The notes below the pieces were generated by a model that made no database searches, was not told the origin of the DNA, and was given only the letters and a program-made list of their open reading frames with translations. A program made the position numbers and the translations under genes. From JBLHKS01 sp047620505 (GTDB lineage Bacteria > Verrucomicrobiota > Verrucomicrobiia > Verrucomicrobiales > DEV007), in assembly GCA_047620505.1 (NCBI GenBank), contig JBLHKS010000069.1, positions 1 to 31,454 of the forward strand: a stretch of 31,454 bases of DNA. The letters run 5' to 3'. This document shows positions 14,721 to 22,108 of the stretch, piece by piece (positions within the stretch are counted from its first letter, which is position 1; every line of letters begins with the position of its first letter).

Positions 14721-15860
14721 ATGATTCGAATTTTGACCATCATTTCGAGCCTGATCGCGTTTGCAGCGGCTCAGGCTCAAGAAGTTCGCGGAATCGAGCT
14801 GATCGAGTCCACGACGTTCCTGGTTCCGCCGGATTCGCTGATTCAACTTCAGCCAACGCCCTCGATTTCGCCCCGCTGGACTTTCGAAGACCAGACCAAG
14901 GACGAAGTGATCCAGTTTTTGGAAGGTCTGGAGCTTCCCGAGTCAGCAACCGCGCACATCGCGCAGGCGAGAGCCTGGAATCCCGTTGAATTCGGCGTCC
15001 AGTTTTTCCCGACTTCTCAGATGATTCGGGATCTGCCGGAAACGACCCGAAGCGCAATTTATCGTCGACTTGCGGAAAGCGATTTGAATCCGTTTCAGCA
15101 GCAGCCCTTCTTGTTTGGTGCAGACGTCAAAACCTGGTTTCGCGATTCGGAAATCAGCCCTGATCTGGTCGCCGAAATCGAGCAACTGACCTATCCGATC
15201 GGAAAAGTCCGGGCGTTTTCCGATCTTTCGACCGTGCTTGCCCACGCAGCCGAGCTGAACCAGGAAAGGGAGTTGATGAGAACGGTTTACGGATCGCCAA
15301 GCAGGATTTTGAACGTTCGCTGGCCCGGAAATTTGGATTGGGAAGGGTGGATTGAATTCTGGACGGCGTCCGGGCGCAACGTCGACCACGTCCCGTTTCT
15401 CGAAGCGTTGAGGCGAAATCCGGCCGTCGGCAGCGTCGATCTGATTCACCTTCTGCCGCCGAACGCCCGGAAGCGACTCAACACCTGGCCTTCGCTCAGC
15501 GCCGGGATGAACGGCGTTTTCCCCAATAGCTTTTCCAGTGCGATGCGCTTTTTCCAGATCAGCGTGCCCGACACCGCGATCGATCCAGACAGAGTCGTCG
15601 TTCTACTTGATCGTGGATACGAAAAAATCGAGTCGCCCTACCGATTTGGCGATGTGCTCCTCTACAATGTCGAAGGCGACACGACTCCCGTTCACGCGAA
15701 CGTTTTCATCGCCGAGGACCTCGTTTACACCAAGCTGAGCCGAAGCGTGATGCGCCCGTGGGTCGTCATGAAAATGGACGAGGTTCAACCGTTCTTCGAG
15801 CCCGCTGACGGCCGAAAACTGCTGACCCAAGGCTGGCGGAAGCTCCCGCCCAAGGAGTAA
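14721..15860 (+). CDS. Tandem paralog 3: divergent member lacking the cysteine
   Basis: The 379-residue product has a signal peptide (MIRILTIISSLIAFAAAQA). It shares the overall plan of its neighbours but at lower similarity: VDLIHLLPPNARKRLNTW, then YRFGDVLLY, then His325 in VHANVFIAEDLVYTK, and RPWVVMKMDEV. At the position of the DCRWTALNFF helix it reads NSFSSAMRFF, so the candidate nucleophile Cys is Ser270. The N-terminal GPWGE landmark is also gone. If the family is a cysteine hydrolase, this member is probably inactive and may bind rather than cut. It directly follows paralog 2 with a one-base gap. It carries no copy of the dispersed palindrome. Confidence 0.6.
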   Translation: MIRILTIISSLIAFAAAQAQEVRGIELIESTTFLVPPDSLIQLQPTPSISPRWTFEDQTKDEVIQFLEGLELPESATAHIAQARAWNPVEFGVQFFPTSQMIRDLPETTRSAIYRRLAESDLNPFQQQPFLFGADVKTWFRDSEISPDLVAEIEQLTYPIGKVRAFSDLSTVLAHAAELNQERELMRTVYGSPSRILNVRWPGNLDWEGWIEFWTASGRNVDHVPFLEALRRNPAVGSVDLIHLLPPNARKRLNTWPSLSAGMNGVFPNSFSSAMRFFQISVPDTAIDPDRVVVLLDRGYEKIESPYRFGDVLLYNVEGDTTPVHANVFIAEDLVYTKLSRSVMRPWVVMKMDEVQPFFEPADGRKLLTQGWRKLPPKE

Positions 15861-15866
15861 TCGGCC

Positions 15867-16712
15867 TCAATCCGACTTCATCGAAAATCGCTCCCCGCAG
15901 CGAAGCACCGTTTGCGGCTGGTCGAAGCGCCGGCAGCTGCTGACGAATTCTTCCGGGCTCGCCGTGTTGAATTCGAACATTTCAAAGTGGTGCGGGATCG
16001 CCATTTTTGCTCCGCAGCCCTTCGCGACTGCGGCCGCTTCAAGCCCATCGAGATTTCCGGCGACCCGGCGCTCCGGCTTGTTCCCGTTGATCGGGACTAA
16101 GGCGAGATCGACTCCGAAAGGCGCGATTTGGCGGACCAGATCGCGATGCCAGAGCGTGTCGCCGCTGTGATAAATCGCGAATTCTCCGAATTTGACGACG
16201 AACCCGAGAAATTTGCAGCGCCCGAGTTCGTCTCGCTCGATTTCGTTGTGCGCCGCAGCGATTCCGTGGAATTCGAACGGCCCGACCGTTGCCGTGGAGC
16301 CTTCGTTGAGGGCGACGAATTCAGGCGCGAGATCGCCCAGCCGACTCTTCGCGAACTCGAAATTTGCCTCGGGAAGCACGAGTTTCAGATCCGGATTCGG
16401 GATCGAAAGCTGCCACAGCGTTTCGGCGTCGAGATGATCCGTGTGGTTATGACTTGAAGTCACAACGTCGACCATATCGAGGCTCGCTGAATCGATCGCC
16501 TGCTCCGTCATCCGGGTGTGCGGCTTGTCGGACTGCGCATATTTTTTCGTGAGCGAGTCCGAAAGGTAGGGATCGAAAAGCAGATGATTTTCCTGCCACT
16601 TCACCAGAAATCCGCTCTGCCCGAGCCACCAGACGTGAAACTCGTTCGCGGAGGCCGAGGCGGAGGCGATGTCAGCCAGCAGCTGCTGGCCTTTCTGAAT
16701 TGGAACGATCAT
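15867..16712 (-). CDS. UlaG-like metallo-beta-lactamase-fold hydrolase
   Basis: The start is taken at ATG 16712 (281 residues); the frame extends to a TTG at 16721, which adds only three residues. The metal motif SSHNHTDHLD gives His88, His90, Asp92 and His93. It is preceded by the family-typical FDPYLSDS and followed by a Gly-rich SGDT (YHSGDTLWHRD) and a late IPHHFEMFEFN. This arrangement is that of the L-ascorbate-6-phosphate lactonase (UlaG)-like branch of the superfamily. The substrate is unknown and no ascorbate-pathway genes are nearby. It is cytoplasmic, with no signal peptide. The gene converges tail-to-tail with paralog 3. Dispersed palindromes lie at 16677 (perfect, within a 16-bp palindrome at 16675-16690) and 15931 (one mismatch, coding SSC). 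Confidence 0.85.
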   Translation of the reverse strand: MIVPIQKGQQLLADIASASASANEFHVWWLGQSGFLVKWQENHLLFDPYLSDSLTKKYAQSDKPHTRMTEQAIDSASLDMVDVVTSSHNHTDHLDAETLWQLSIPNPDLKLVLPEANFEFAKSRLGDLAPEFVALNEGSTATVGPFEFHGIAAAHNEIERDELGRCKFLGFVVKFGEFAIYHSGDTLWHRDLVRQIAPFGVDLALVPINGNKPERRVAGNLDGLEAAAVAKGCGAKMAIPHHFEMFEFNTASPEEFVSSCRRFDQPQTVLRCGERFSMKSD

Positions 16713-16796
16713 TCGAGCCAAGATGACGCCGCTGGCCGTTCCTGCAAACTCGCCTTTTCGCTCGACTTCGCTCAGCGCCGGTGTTTCTAGAGCGTC

Positions 16797-18809
16797 ATGG
16801 ATTTGAAGCCCGATCGCCTCAACCCGCGCACGCTGATCAGCTTGGCGTGGTCGATTCTTCTAGCGGTTTTCGCAGCTTTCTGGTTTTGCGCGATCAAGGA
16901 TCAGGTTTTGCCGGAAGCGTCCACAAATTGGGGTGTCGCGATCGAGCTGACGAGTTCTGAAAGCGGCGAGGCACGGCTTTACTGGGAGACCGAAGCGGGC
17001 ATCGCGCAGGAAAATTCGCTCGGACGGCCAATCGAATCGGGCAAGCGGCACGAGCTCTTTTTCCCGTTGCCAGTCGGCGTTGAAATCAAAGGATTCCGCT
17101 TCGATCCAGTCGATCGCGCCGAAACTCAGCCGACTGTGAAGATCGATCGCGCCGAATTGGTCGGGCCGCGCGGTGTCTGGCTTGCGGAAAAGCCCGGGAT
17201 CAAAAGAATCAAGGCTCAGACCGATATCGAGCCCGGAACCTGGGAGAAATTCCCGTTCGAATCGAAAGTCGCTGGCACCGATCCGCAGCTGCGATTCAGC
17301 CTGAACGGCGCGCCGCTCGCCGCGCCCGAAGCGGAATTCGCGAAAGCCGCGAAAACCGTCTGGTGGACCGCATTTTCAGTCTTCGCCGTCGTTTTTCTCT
17401 GCCTCCAATTCGTGTCGCGAGCGCGTTCGATTGCGCTTGGTATCGTTGGCGTTGGCTGGGTCGTCTACCTCATCGCGCACTTCGTGATTCCGGTAAGAGC
17501 GATCGACCCGTTCTGGTTTTACCACGTGCTTTTCGGCATCTCGCTCTTCCTTTGCCTGCTTTCGACCAGGGAGCTCTGGGCGAGCTTCAAAACCCTCGCG
17601 CTTCACCCGCCGATGTGGGCTCTGGCGGCGTTTGTCGTGTTTTTCGGTATCTCCGCGGTTGGCTTGACCGCCGAATCTCAGCCGACTCAAAACACCGTGC
17701 TCATGAACCTGGGATTCCTCGTCCTGGCACCCGTGATTTTCCTGCTTCTCCGCGATTTCTGCCGGTTCGAAGCCGTCGGGATCCGCTTCGTCTGGATCGG
17801 CGTCGCCATCGCGGTCGCCGCCTTCATCGTGTTCAAAATGTACGACGGCAGCACACCATTTTCGGCTAGGCTATTCCAGTACATGGCTTTATCGCCGGAC
17901 GGAGGCGCGGAGGACGTTTTCACCCCGCTTCACCGAACCATCAGCGGAACCGTCGTCTTCGCGATGTCGCTGATTCTCGGTTTGAGCTGGGCTGACGGTC
18001 GAGAGCGGACGTGTGATCGCGCCGACTGGCGTTGGCTAACGATTTACGTCGTCGCCGCGGCTCCGATCCTGCTCTACGTGCTCTTCACGCAGAGTCGCGG
18101 GGTGATGCTCGGCCTGCTCGCCGCGCTTTGCGTCGTCGCTCTCGCCAGACGAGCCCGAGCCAGTCGAATGGTCGGCGCGGCCTTCGTCGTTTTGTTCGCC
18201 TTGTTTTTTTACGGCCTGCCGGACAAGCTGGACAAAATCACTTCTCGTGGAAAACATGCTTCAGCAACTGCTGAGCAAAAAGCCGAAAGTAAGCCGAAGG
18301 AAACGACCGAGGGCGGGATCAAAGGCCGCAGCACATCGGGCCGTACCGACATCTGGAAAGTCTACTTCGAGGAAATCAAAAAGAAGCCGATTTTCGGGCA
18401 TGGATTCGGTGCAGCGCAGACTCTTCTCGTCGAATTGGACCCGAGCCTCTTTAAAGAAGGCGATTCGCATCTCGCCAGCACCGAGTGGAACCCACACAGC
18501 GTCCATCTTTCCGTTCTCTACTTCGGCGGGGCGGTCGGATTCCTGATTCACGGCTCGTTGCTGGGCTTGATCCTGTTTTTTGCGCTCAAACGCCATCGCC
18601 AAACCGGAAACGGAGCCTACCTCCTGTCGGCAGCCTGGCTGACCCTCGCAGCGATCTCCGTTGCGTTCGAATCCACGCTGATCGCTTACGATAAAGGAGG
18701 AACGCTGCTTCGTTACCCGAACGAATATTGGATTTTCTATTGGGGGGCGATCATTTTCGGCATCGTCCAGACTGCGCTGCCGGATCTGAGCTCGAAAAAG
18801 CCAGAGTAG
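16797..18809 (+). CDS. O-antigen-ligase-type (Wzy_C/WaaL) membrane protein
   Basis: The 670-residue protein has one N-terminal membrane helix (residues about 14-32). An unusually large beta-rich external segment of about 150 residues follows (LTSSESGEARLYWE, later FEFDPVDRAE-like strands). About ten more helices follow between residues 190 and 660. After a helix carrying TQSRGVMLGLLAAL comes a large loop with SGRTDIWKVYFEEIKKKPIFGHGFG and then WNPHSVHLSVLYFGG, which is the diagnostic Wzy_C ligase loop: Arg of GRTD, GxGFG, and the H-S/N-x-x-L motif. It should join lipid-linked glycan to lipid A-core or to another acceptor on the periplasmic face. No other O-antigen genes are adjacent, though the acyltransferase fusion gene shares the envelope-glycolipid theme. 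Confidence 0.85.
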   Translation: MDLKPDRLNPRTLISLAWSILLAVFAAFWFCAIKDQVLPEASTNWGVAIELTSSESGEARLYWETEAGIAQENSLGRPIESGKRHELFFPLPVGVEIKGFRFDPVDRAETQPTVKIDRAELVGPRGVWLAEKPGIKRIKAQTDIEPGTWEKFPFESKVAGTDPQLRFSLNGAPLAAPEAEFAKAAKTVWWTAFSVFAVVFLCLQFVSRARSIALGIVGVGWVVYLIAHFVIPVRAIDPFWFYHVLFGISLFLCLLSTRELWASFKTLALHPPMWALAAFVVFFGISAVGLTAESQPTQNTVLMNLGFLVLAPVIFLLLRDFCRFEAVGIRFVWIGVAIAVAAFIVFKMYDGSTPFSARLFQYMALSPDGGAEDVFTPLHRTISGTVVFAMSLILGLSWADGRERTCDRADWRWLTIYVVAAAPILLYVLFTQSRGVMLGLLAALCVVALARRARASRMVGAAFVVLFALFFYGLPDKLDKITSRGKHASATAEQKAESKPKETTEGGIKGRSTSGRTDIWKVYFEEIKKKPIFGHGFGAAQTLLVELDPSLFKEGDSHLASTEWNPHSVHLSVLYFGGAVGFLIHGSLLGLILFFALKRHRQTGNGAYLLSAAWLTLAAISVAFESTLIAYDKGGTLLRYPNEYWIFYWGAIIFGIVQTALPDLSSKKPE

Positions 18810-18818
18810 AAAGTAGAA

Positions 18819-18853
18819 CCGGATCTCCGTATCCGGCGCGGCGCCCGGCCGCG
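18819..18853. repeat. Two adjacent hairpins after the ligase gene
   Basis: CCGGAT/ATCCGG (18819-18824 with 18831-18836) and CGCGGC/GCCGCG (18837-18842 with 18848-18853) form two back-to-back 6-bp stems starting 10 bp after the stop. No T-run follows. They may block read-through toward the convergent gene at 18939-19313, or be a degraded intergenic repeat. Confidence 0.4.
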
Positions 18854-18938
18854 TTCACGAAGCAAGCTGTCTGTGAATCGCGGCTGTGGCAAAGTTCTCT
18901 CAGCTACGGCAAGAGTTCTTAATTTCACCGTAATAAAT

Positions 18939-19313
18939 TTACGATTCAGCCAGTATCTTCCTAACTAAGATCGAAAACCAAACGCCAATGAACATAAAAA
19001 TAAAATAGACAATATTCGATAACAAAACCAAAACAGTTCCGGTCATTAAATTAGTTGGAAAATCTCGAAAATGATAGAAGCCTCGTAGTATAGCGATCAC
19101 CACAAATGGAAGCGAGATCAGCGATAACCCGAGGGGTATCAAACAAGGTAGATATTCCAATCCAAATGCCGGGGGGATCGGTCGACTAGAAACAAGATGG
19201 TTCATGTAAAGAATGGCACCGTAAGCCACTCCCATCCCGGTGAGGTGAGCCAAAACGCCCACTGAAAAGTTAAATGCACGCGATTGTGCGCCAGATTCAA
19301 AATTCATCTTCAT
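18939..19313 (-). CDS. AT-rich small membrane protein, unknown function
   Basis: The 124-residue product has three or four predicted membrane segments: about residues 17-40 (FSVGVLAHLTGMGVAYGAILY), 52-78 (CLIPLGLSLISLPFVVIAILRG) and 88-118 (TGTVLVLLSNIVYFIFMFIGVWF). The gene is clearly poorer in GC (roughly 40-45% by eye) than its neighbours and uses A/T-ending codons. It sits in the longest gap (2.4 kb) between copies of the dispersed palindrome, so recent acquisition is plausible. No family is recognised and no ribosome site is evident. Confidence 0.55.
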   Translation of the reverse strand: MKMNFESGAQSRAFNFSVGVLAHLTGMGVAYGAILYMNHLVSSRPIPPAFGLEYLPCLIPLGLSLISLPFVVIAILRGFYHFRDFPTNLMTGTVLVLLSNIVYFIFMFIGVWFSILVRKILAES

Positions 19314-19439
19314 TCGGCGAAGCTCAGAATGGACCGGTTTTGGAGAATGGGAAGGCGCGGCGACGGCTCATGTCGGGCGGTCTATCAGAAATCGAACTGA
19401 CAAGGCAAGAACATTCTTAGATTAGGTCGGAAAATAAAC

Positions 19440-19940
19440 TTAGCTCACCTTGTTTCGCCGCCGGTGGGCGAGTTCCCGTTTCAACAGATCAAACCGGAAA
19501 ACCTCCCGGCCGAACAGACGTTTTGAGCGGATCAAAACGAAGAAGCCGACCACAGCGATGACGATTGCGGGAACGGTAACCTTCAGCTCAATAAAGGAGA
19601 CGCAAATGAGCAAGCCGCACATGAGAAATCCGAGGAAGCGGCCCCACGGCCGAAGAAGCGCCATTCCCAGGCTCGCGAACGCGGCGACGCCGCCAACCGG
19701 GATTGCGCTCAGCCAAATCCAGGTCCAGAGCGGATTGTTGAACGGACGAACGAAGATGAGCAGCAACAGCGAGAAAAACGCGATCAGAAGAAACATCGAG
19801 CCGATCGAAATCACCGAACGCAGCTGGTGGTAGAGCCCAATCAGCGTTGGCGTGTCGATCTCGACGTACTCGAGGCGCCGCCTGGGATTCGACTCAGTTT
19901 CCGGGGGAGCGTAGGGGTTGATCGGCTCGTCTTCCGGCAT
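19440..19940 (-). CDS. NPYAPP-type four-helix membrane protein
   Basis: The 166-residue product starts MPEDEPINPYAPPETES. The N-terminal NPYA-P motif is frequent at the start of small membrane proteins in Planctomycetes and Verrucomicrobia. Four membrane helices follow, in the ranges 43-66, 71-92, 98-117 and 120-138, ending in a basic cytoplasmic tail (LLKRELAHRRRNK). Function is unknown. Its ATG lies 3 bp after the stop of the YhaM-type gene on the same strand, so the two form an operon. Confidence 0.75.
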   Translation of the reverse strand: MPEDEPINPYAPPETESNPRRRLEYVEIDTPTLIGLYHQLRSVISIGSMFLLIAFFSLLLLIFVRPFNNPLWTWIWLSAIPVGGVAAFASLGMALLRPWGRFLGFLMCGLLICVSFIELKVTVPAIVIAVVGFFVLIRSKRLFGREVFRFDLLKRELAHRRRNKVS

Positions 19941-19943
19941 TTT

Positions 19944-21011
19944 TCAAAACGGTTCGGCTGCCGGCGGCTCGTCCTCGGCCCCAGGCGGTAGAAAAGCCCC
20001 TAACGGACGCACCATCCGGCTCGGAAGCGGCCGGACGCGCTCGAAAATGTTTTTGCTCAGCAGCGAACTCGTTTCGTAGCCGCGATCGAACATTTCGTAT
20101 TTGGCGTCGATGTTGTCCACGTGGTGAAGCACGATTGCTTCCGGAGTTTTCGGCACAACGGGCGCGCCGAACGCCATTTCGCCGTGATGCGATCCGATCA
20201 AATGCAAAAGATGAAGCCGAACTTGATCGTTCGTCGGTTTTGCCTCTTTCCAGGTTTTTGCCTCCTCGCTCTCCATCAATTCGCGCCAGAGTTTGTTCAC
20301 CAGCTCCATTCCAAGCGGAATGTGGCTGATCAGCTCGCCAACATCGGTGTAAGGCATCGTGAAGTCGGCCTCCGCGTAGCAATTTTCCCACAGCTTGCCG
20401 CAATCGTGGAAAAGCACGCCTGCGACGACCAGATCGCGGTTCAATTTCGGATAAACCGAGCAAACCGCGCGTGCGCAGCGCATCATCTGGGCGACGTGCT
20501 CGACTAAGCCGCCTCGACGCGCGTGATGATAATTTCGCGCCGCTCCAGTCCGCCGAAATCGGTCGCCAAACTGCTTCAGAAACGCCCCGCAGACTCCTTT
20601 CAGCCGAGGGTCGCTCATCTCTTCGATGAACGCCGTGATTTCCGCGAAATCCGCGTCCTGCTTCACTCGCCGCTCCTCGGAACCACCCAGCAGCTGCCGG
20701 GCTTCTTCCTCGCTCAACTCGGTCACGCTCCAGTCCTGCGGCTCGATTCCGTAGGGATCATTTCGGAACCATCCGCCGACAACTCGGACGAACGCCCCGC
20801 CGTTTAAATTTGACGCCTGCTGGTAAGCCGGAGCCTCTTCCCAAGCCCGGATCACCATCGCGTCCTCGCCGTCAGCCAGCTTCAGCTCGATAAACGGCTT
20901 GCCGCTTCGGGCCGTTTTTTTAGAAGCCGACTCAATCTGAGCGTGAATTTCAAAAGGCGCGGGAGCGATTTCAGCCCGCTTGCGCAGTTCGCGGATGGAG
21001 ACCAGTTCCAT
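19944..21011 (-). CDS. yhaM: YhaM/Cbf1-type 3'-5' exoribonuclease (OB fold + HD domain)
   Basis: The 355-residue product has an N-terminal OB-like nucleic-acid-binding domain (residues about 15-100, with FIELKLADGEDAMVIRAW) and a C-terminal HD phosphohydrolase-type domain. The metal ligands are visible as NYHHARRGGLVEHV (His162/163, His172), LFHDCGK (His202-Asp203) and a later GSHHGE. This order and length match the YhaM/CMP-binding-factor family, which trims RNA and single-stranded DNA from the 3' end in a Mn-dependent way. It is cytoplasmic, first gene of a two-gene operon, and divergent from rlpA across an AT-rich gap. A one-mismatch dispersed palindrome at 20688 encodes QLL. Confidence 0.85.
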   Translation of the reverse strand: MELVSIRELRKRAEIAPAPFEIHAQIESASKKTARSGKPFIELKLADGEDAMVIRAWEEAPAYQQASNLNGGAFVRVVGGWFRNDPYGIEPQDWSVTELSEEEARQLLGGSEERRVKQDADFAEITAFIEEMSDPRLKGVCGAFLKQFGDRFRRTGAARNYHHARRGGLVEHVAQMMRCARAVCSVYPKLNRDLVVAGVLFHDCGKLWENCYAEADFTMPYTDVGELISHIPLGMELVNKLWRELMESEEAKTWKEAKPTNDQVRLHLLHLIGSHHGEMAFGAPVVPKTPEAIVLHHVDNIDAKYEMFDRGYETSSLLSKNIFERVRPLPSRMVRPLGAFLPPGAEDEPPAAEPF

Positions 21012-21095
21012 CTCAGACTTCTAACGCAAAGCCGATCCATGTCGACTGTTGGTTCGAATGAGTGCTGATTGAATTCCAAAAATAACAATTAATTC

Positions 21096-21123
21096 TTGTT
21101 TTTATAAAATTTGTGTCTATTTA
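21096..21123 (+). promoter_or_regulatory. Possible promoter for the RlpA gene
   Basis: TTGTTT (21096-21101) and TATTTA (21118-21123) are spaced by 16 bp in a very AT-rich block (about 21070-21135) between divergent genes. They end 50 bp before ATG 21174. The AT-rich block stands out from GC-rich surroundings and likely serves both directions. Confidence 0.35.
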
Positions 21124-21173
21124 TTTTATATATCGGAACTATCAACGATTCTGGAACTCCCGCCACGCACGCC

Positions 21174-22073
21174 ATGATTCACTCCAAAGTCTTCGATCGC
21201 CGTCCTGTCTCAGGTACTGCTTTGAGTTGGACAATCAGCGCGATTTTCCTCGTTCTGCTGTCAGCAGCTGCTCAAGCTCAGGGCCAGGATCGGGACGATG
21301 AGCTTTATAATACTTTTGGCGGCGCTTCGCATTATCGGAAGGATTTTTCAGGCCCAACGGCATCGGGCGAGCTCTACGATCAACGGCTCAACACGGCTGC
21401 GCATCCGAGTTTGCCCTTCGGGACGCGAGTTCGGGTCACCGAGCTGCGAAGCGGAAAATCGACGATCGTTCATATCAACGACCGCTGCCCGATCGTCACG
21501 GGAAACGTGATCGATTTGTCCTGGGAAGCGGCCAAGGAACTCGGAATTCTCGAAAAACCCGGCATCGACGTCACCGTCACCGAGCTACCGGATCAGTCGA
21601 AGCCGGAAGTCGCCCAGAAGCCCACAGATGAACGGAAGCCCACAGAAAATCGGAAACCCGCTCCTGACGCAAAATCGGACGGCATTTTAAAGCGGCTCCT
21701 GCCCGTTTCTGCGGACGCCGCAAAACTTCCGCCGACGGCTGCTCCGCCTCAGGAGCAGAAACCAAAGAAGAACGCTTTCGGGTTTGGATCTCGCCAGCCG
21801 ATCGTCCCTGCTGAGGACGGCCAGGCGATGAACCAACCGGTTCTGCGGATTCAATTCGGGGCTTACGGCAATCCACGCGAGGCCGACCCAGACATTCGCC
21901 GCCTACGCCAACTCAAGGTCGACGCGATTCTCGTTCGGCGCGGTTCCCAGCGCTGGCCATACCGCTTGGTTACCTCGGGCGTCTTTTTTGATCATTCCGC
22001 TGCGGAACGCTGGCTCAGCTACATCAAAGGCCAGAGCAATCCAAGCTTCCAAGACGCTTTCATCACTCGCTGA
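21174..22073 (+). CDS. rlpA: RlpA-like double-psi beta-barrel protein with SPOR domain
   Basis: The start is taken at ATG 21174 (299 residues); an upstream TTG at 21111 would translate the AT-rich promoter region. A hydrophobic signal segment lies at about residues 20-35 (ISAIFLVLLSAAAQA). The DPBB domain spans about 43-125: ASHYRKDFSGPTASGE, AAHPSLPFGTRVRVTE, HINDRCP, VIDLSWEAAKELGI. In most RlpA proteins the last acidic motif reads NDRGP; here Gly is Cys. A proline/lysine-rich linker leads to a C-terminal SPOR domain (about 222-297, IQFGAYGNPREAD onward) that binds denuded septal peptidoglycan. The protein should act in daughter-cell separation. A dispersed palindrome copy at 21262 encodes the signal-peptide alanines. 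Confidence 0.88.
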   Translation: MIHSKVFDRRPVSGTALSWTISAIFLVLLSAAAQAQGQDRDDELYNTFGGASHYRKDFSGPTASGELYDQRLNTAAHPSLPFGTRVRVTELRSGKSTIVHINDRCPIVTGNVIDLSWEAAKELGILEKPGIDVTVTELPDQSKPEVAQKPTDERKPTENRKPAPDAKSDGILKRLLPVSADAAKLPPTAAPPQEQKPKKNAFGFGSRQPIVPAEDGQAMNQPVLRIQFGAYGNPREADPDIRRLRQLKVDAILVRRGSQRWPYRLVTSGVFFDHSAAERWLSYIKGQSNPSFQDAFITR

Positions 22074-22108
22074 TTAGAATTCTAACCTCAACGCTTTCAC
22101 CTTCACTC

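Noticed and set aside
21111..21173. TTG start for RlpA at 21111
   Set aside because: The extension covers the AT-rich promoter-like block, and the ATG at 21174 is followed by a plausible signal sequence.
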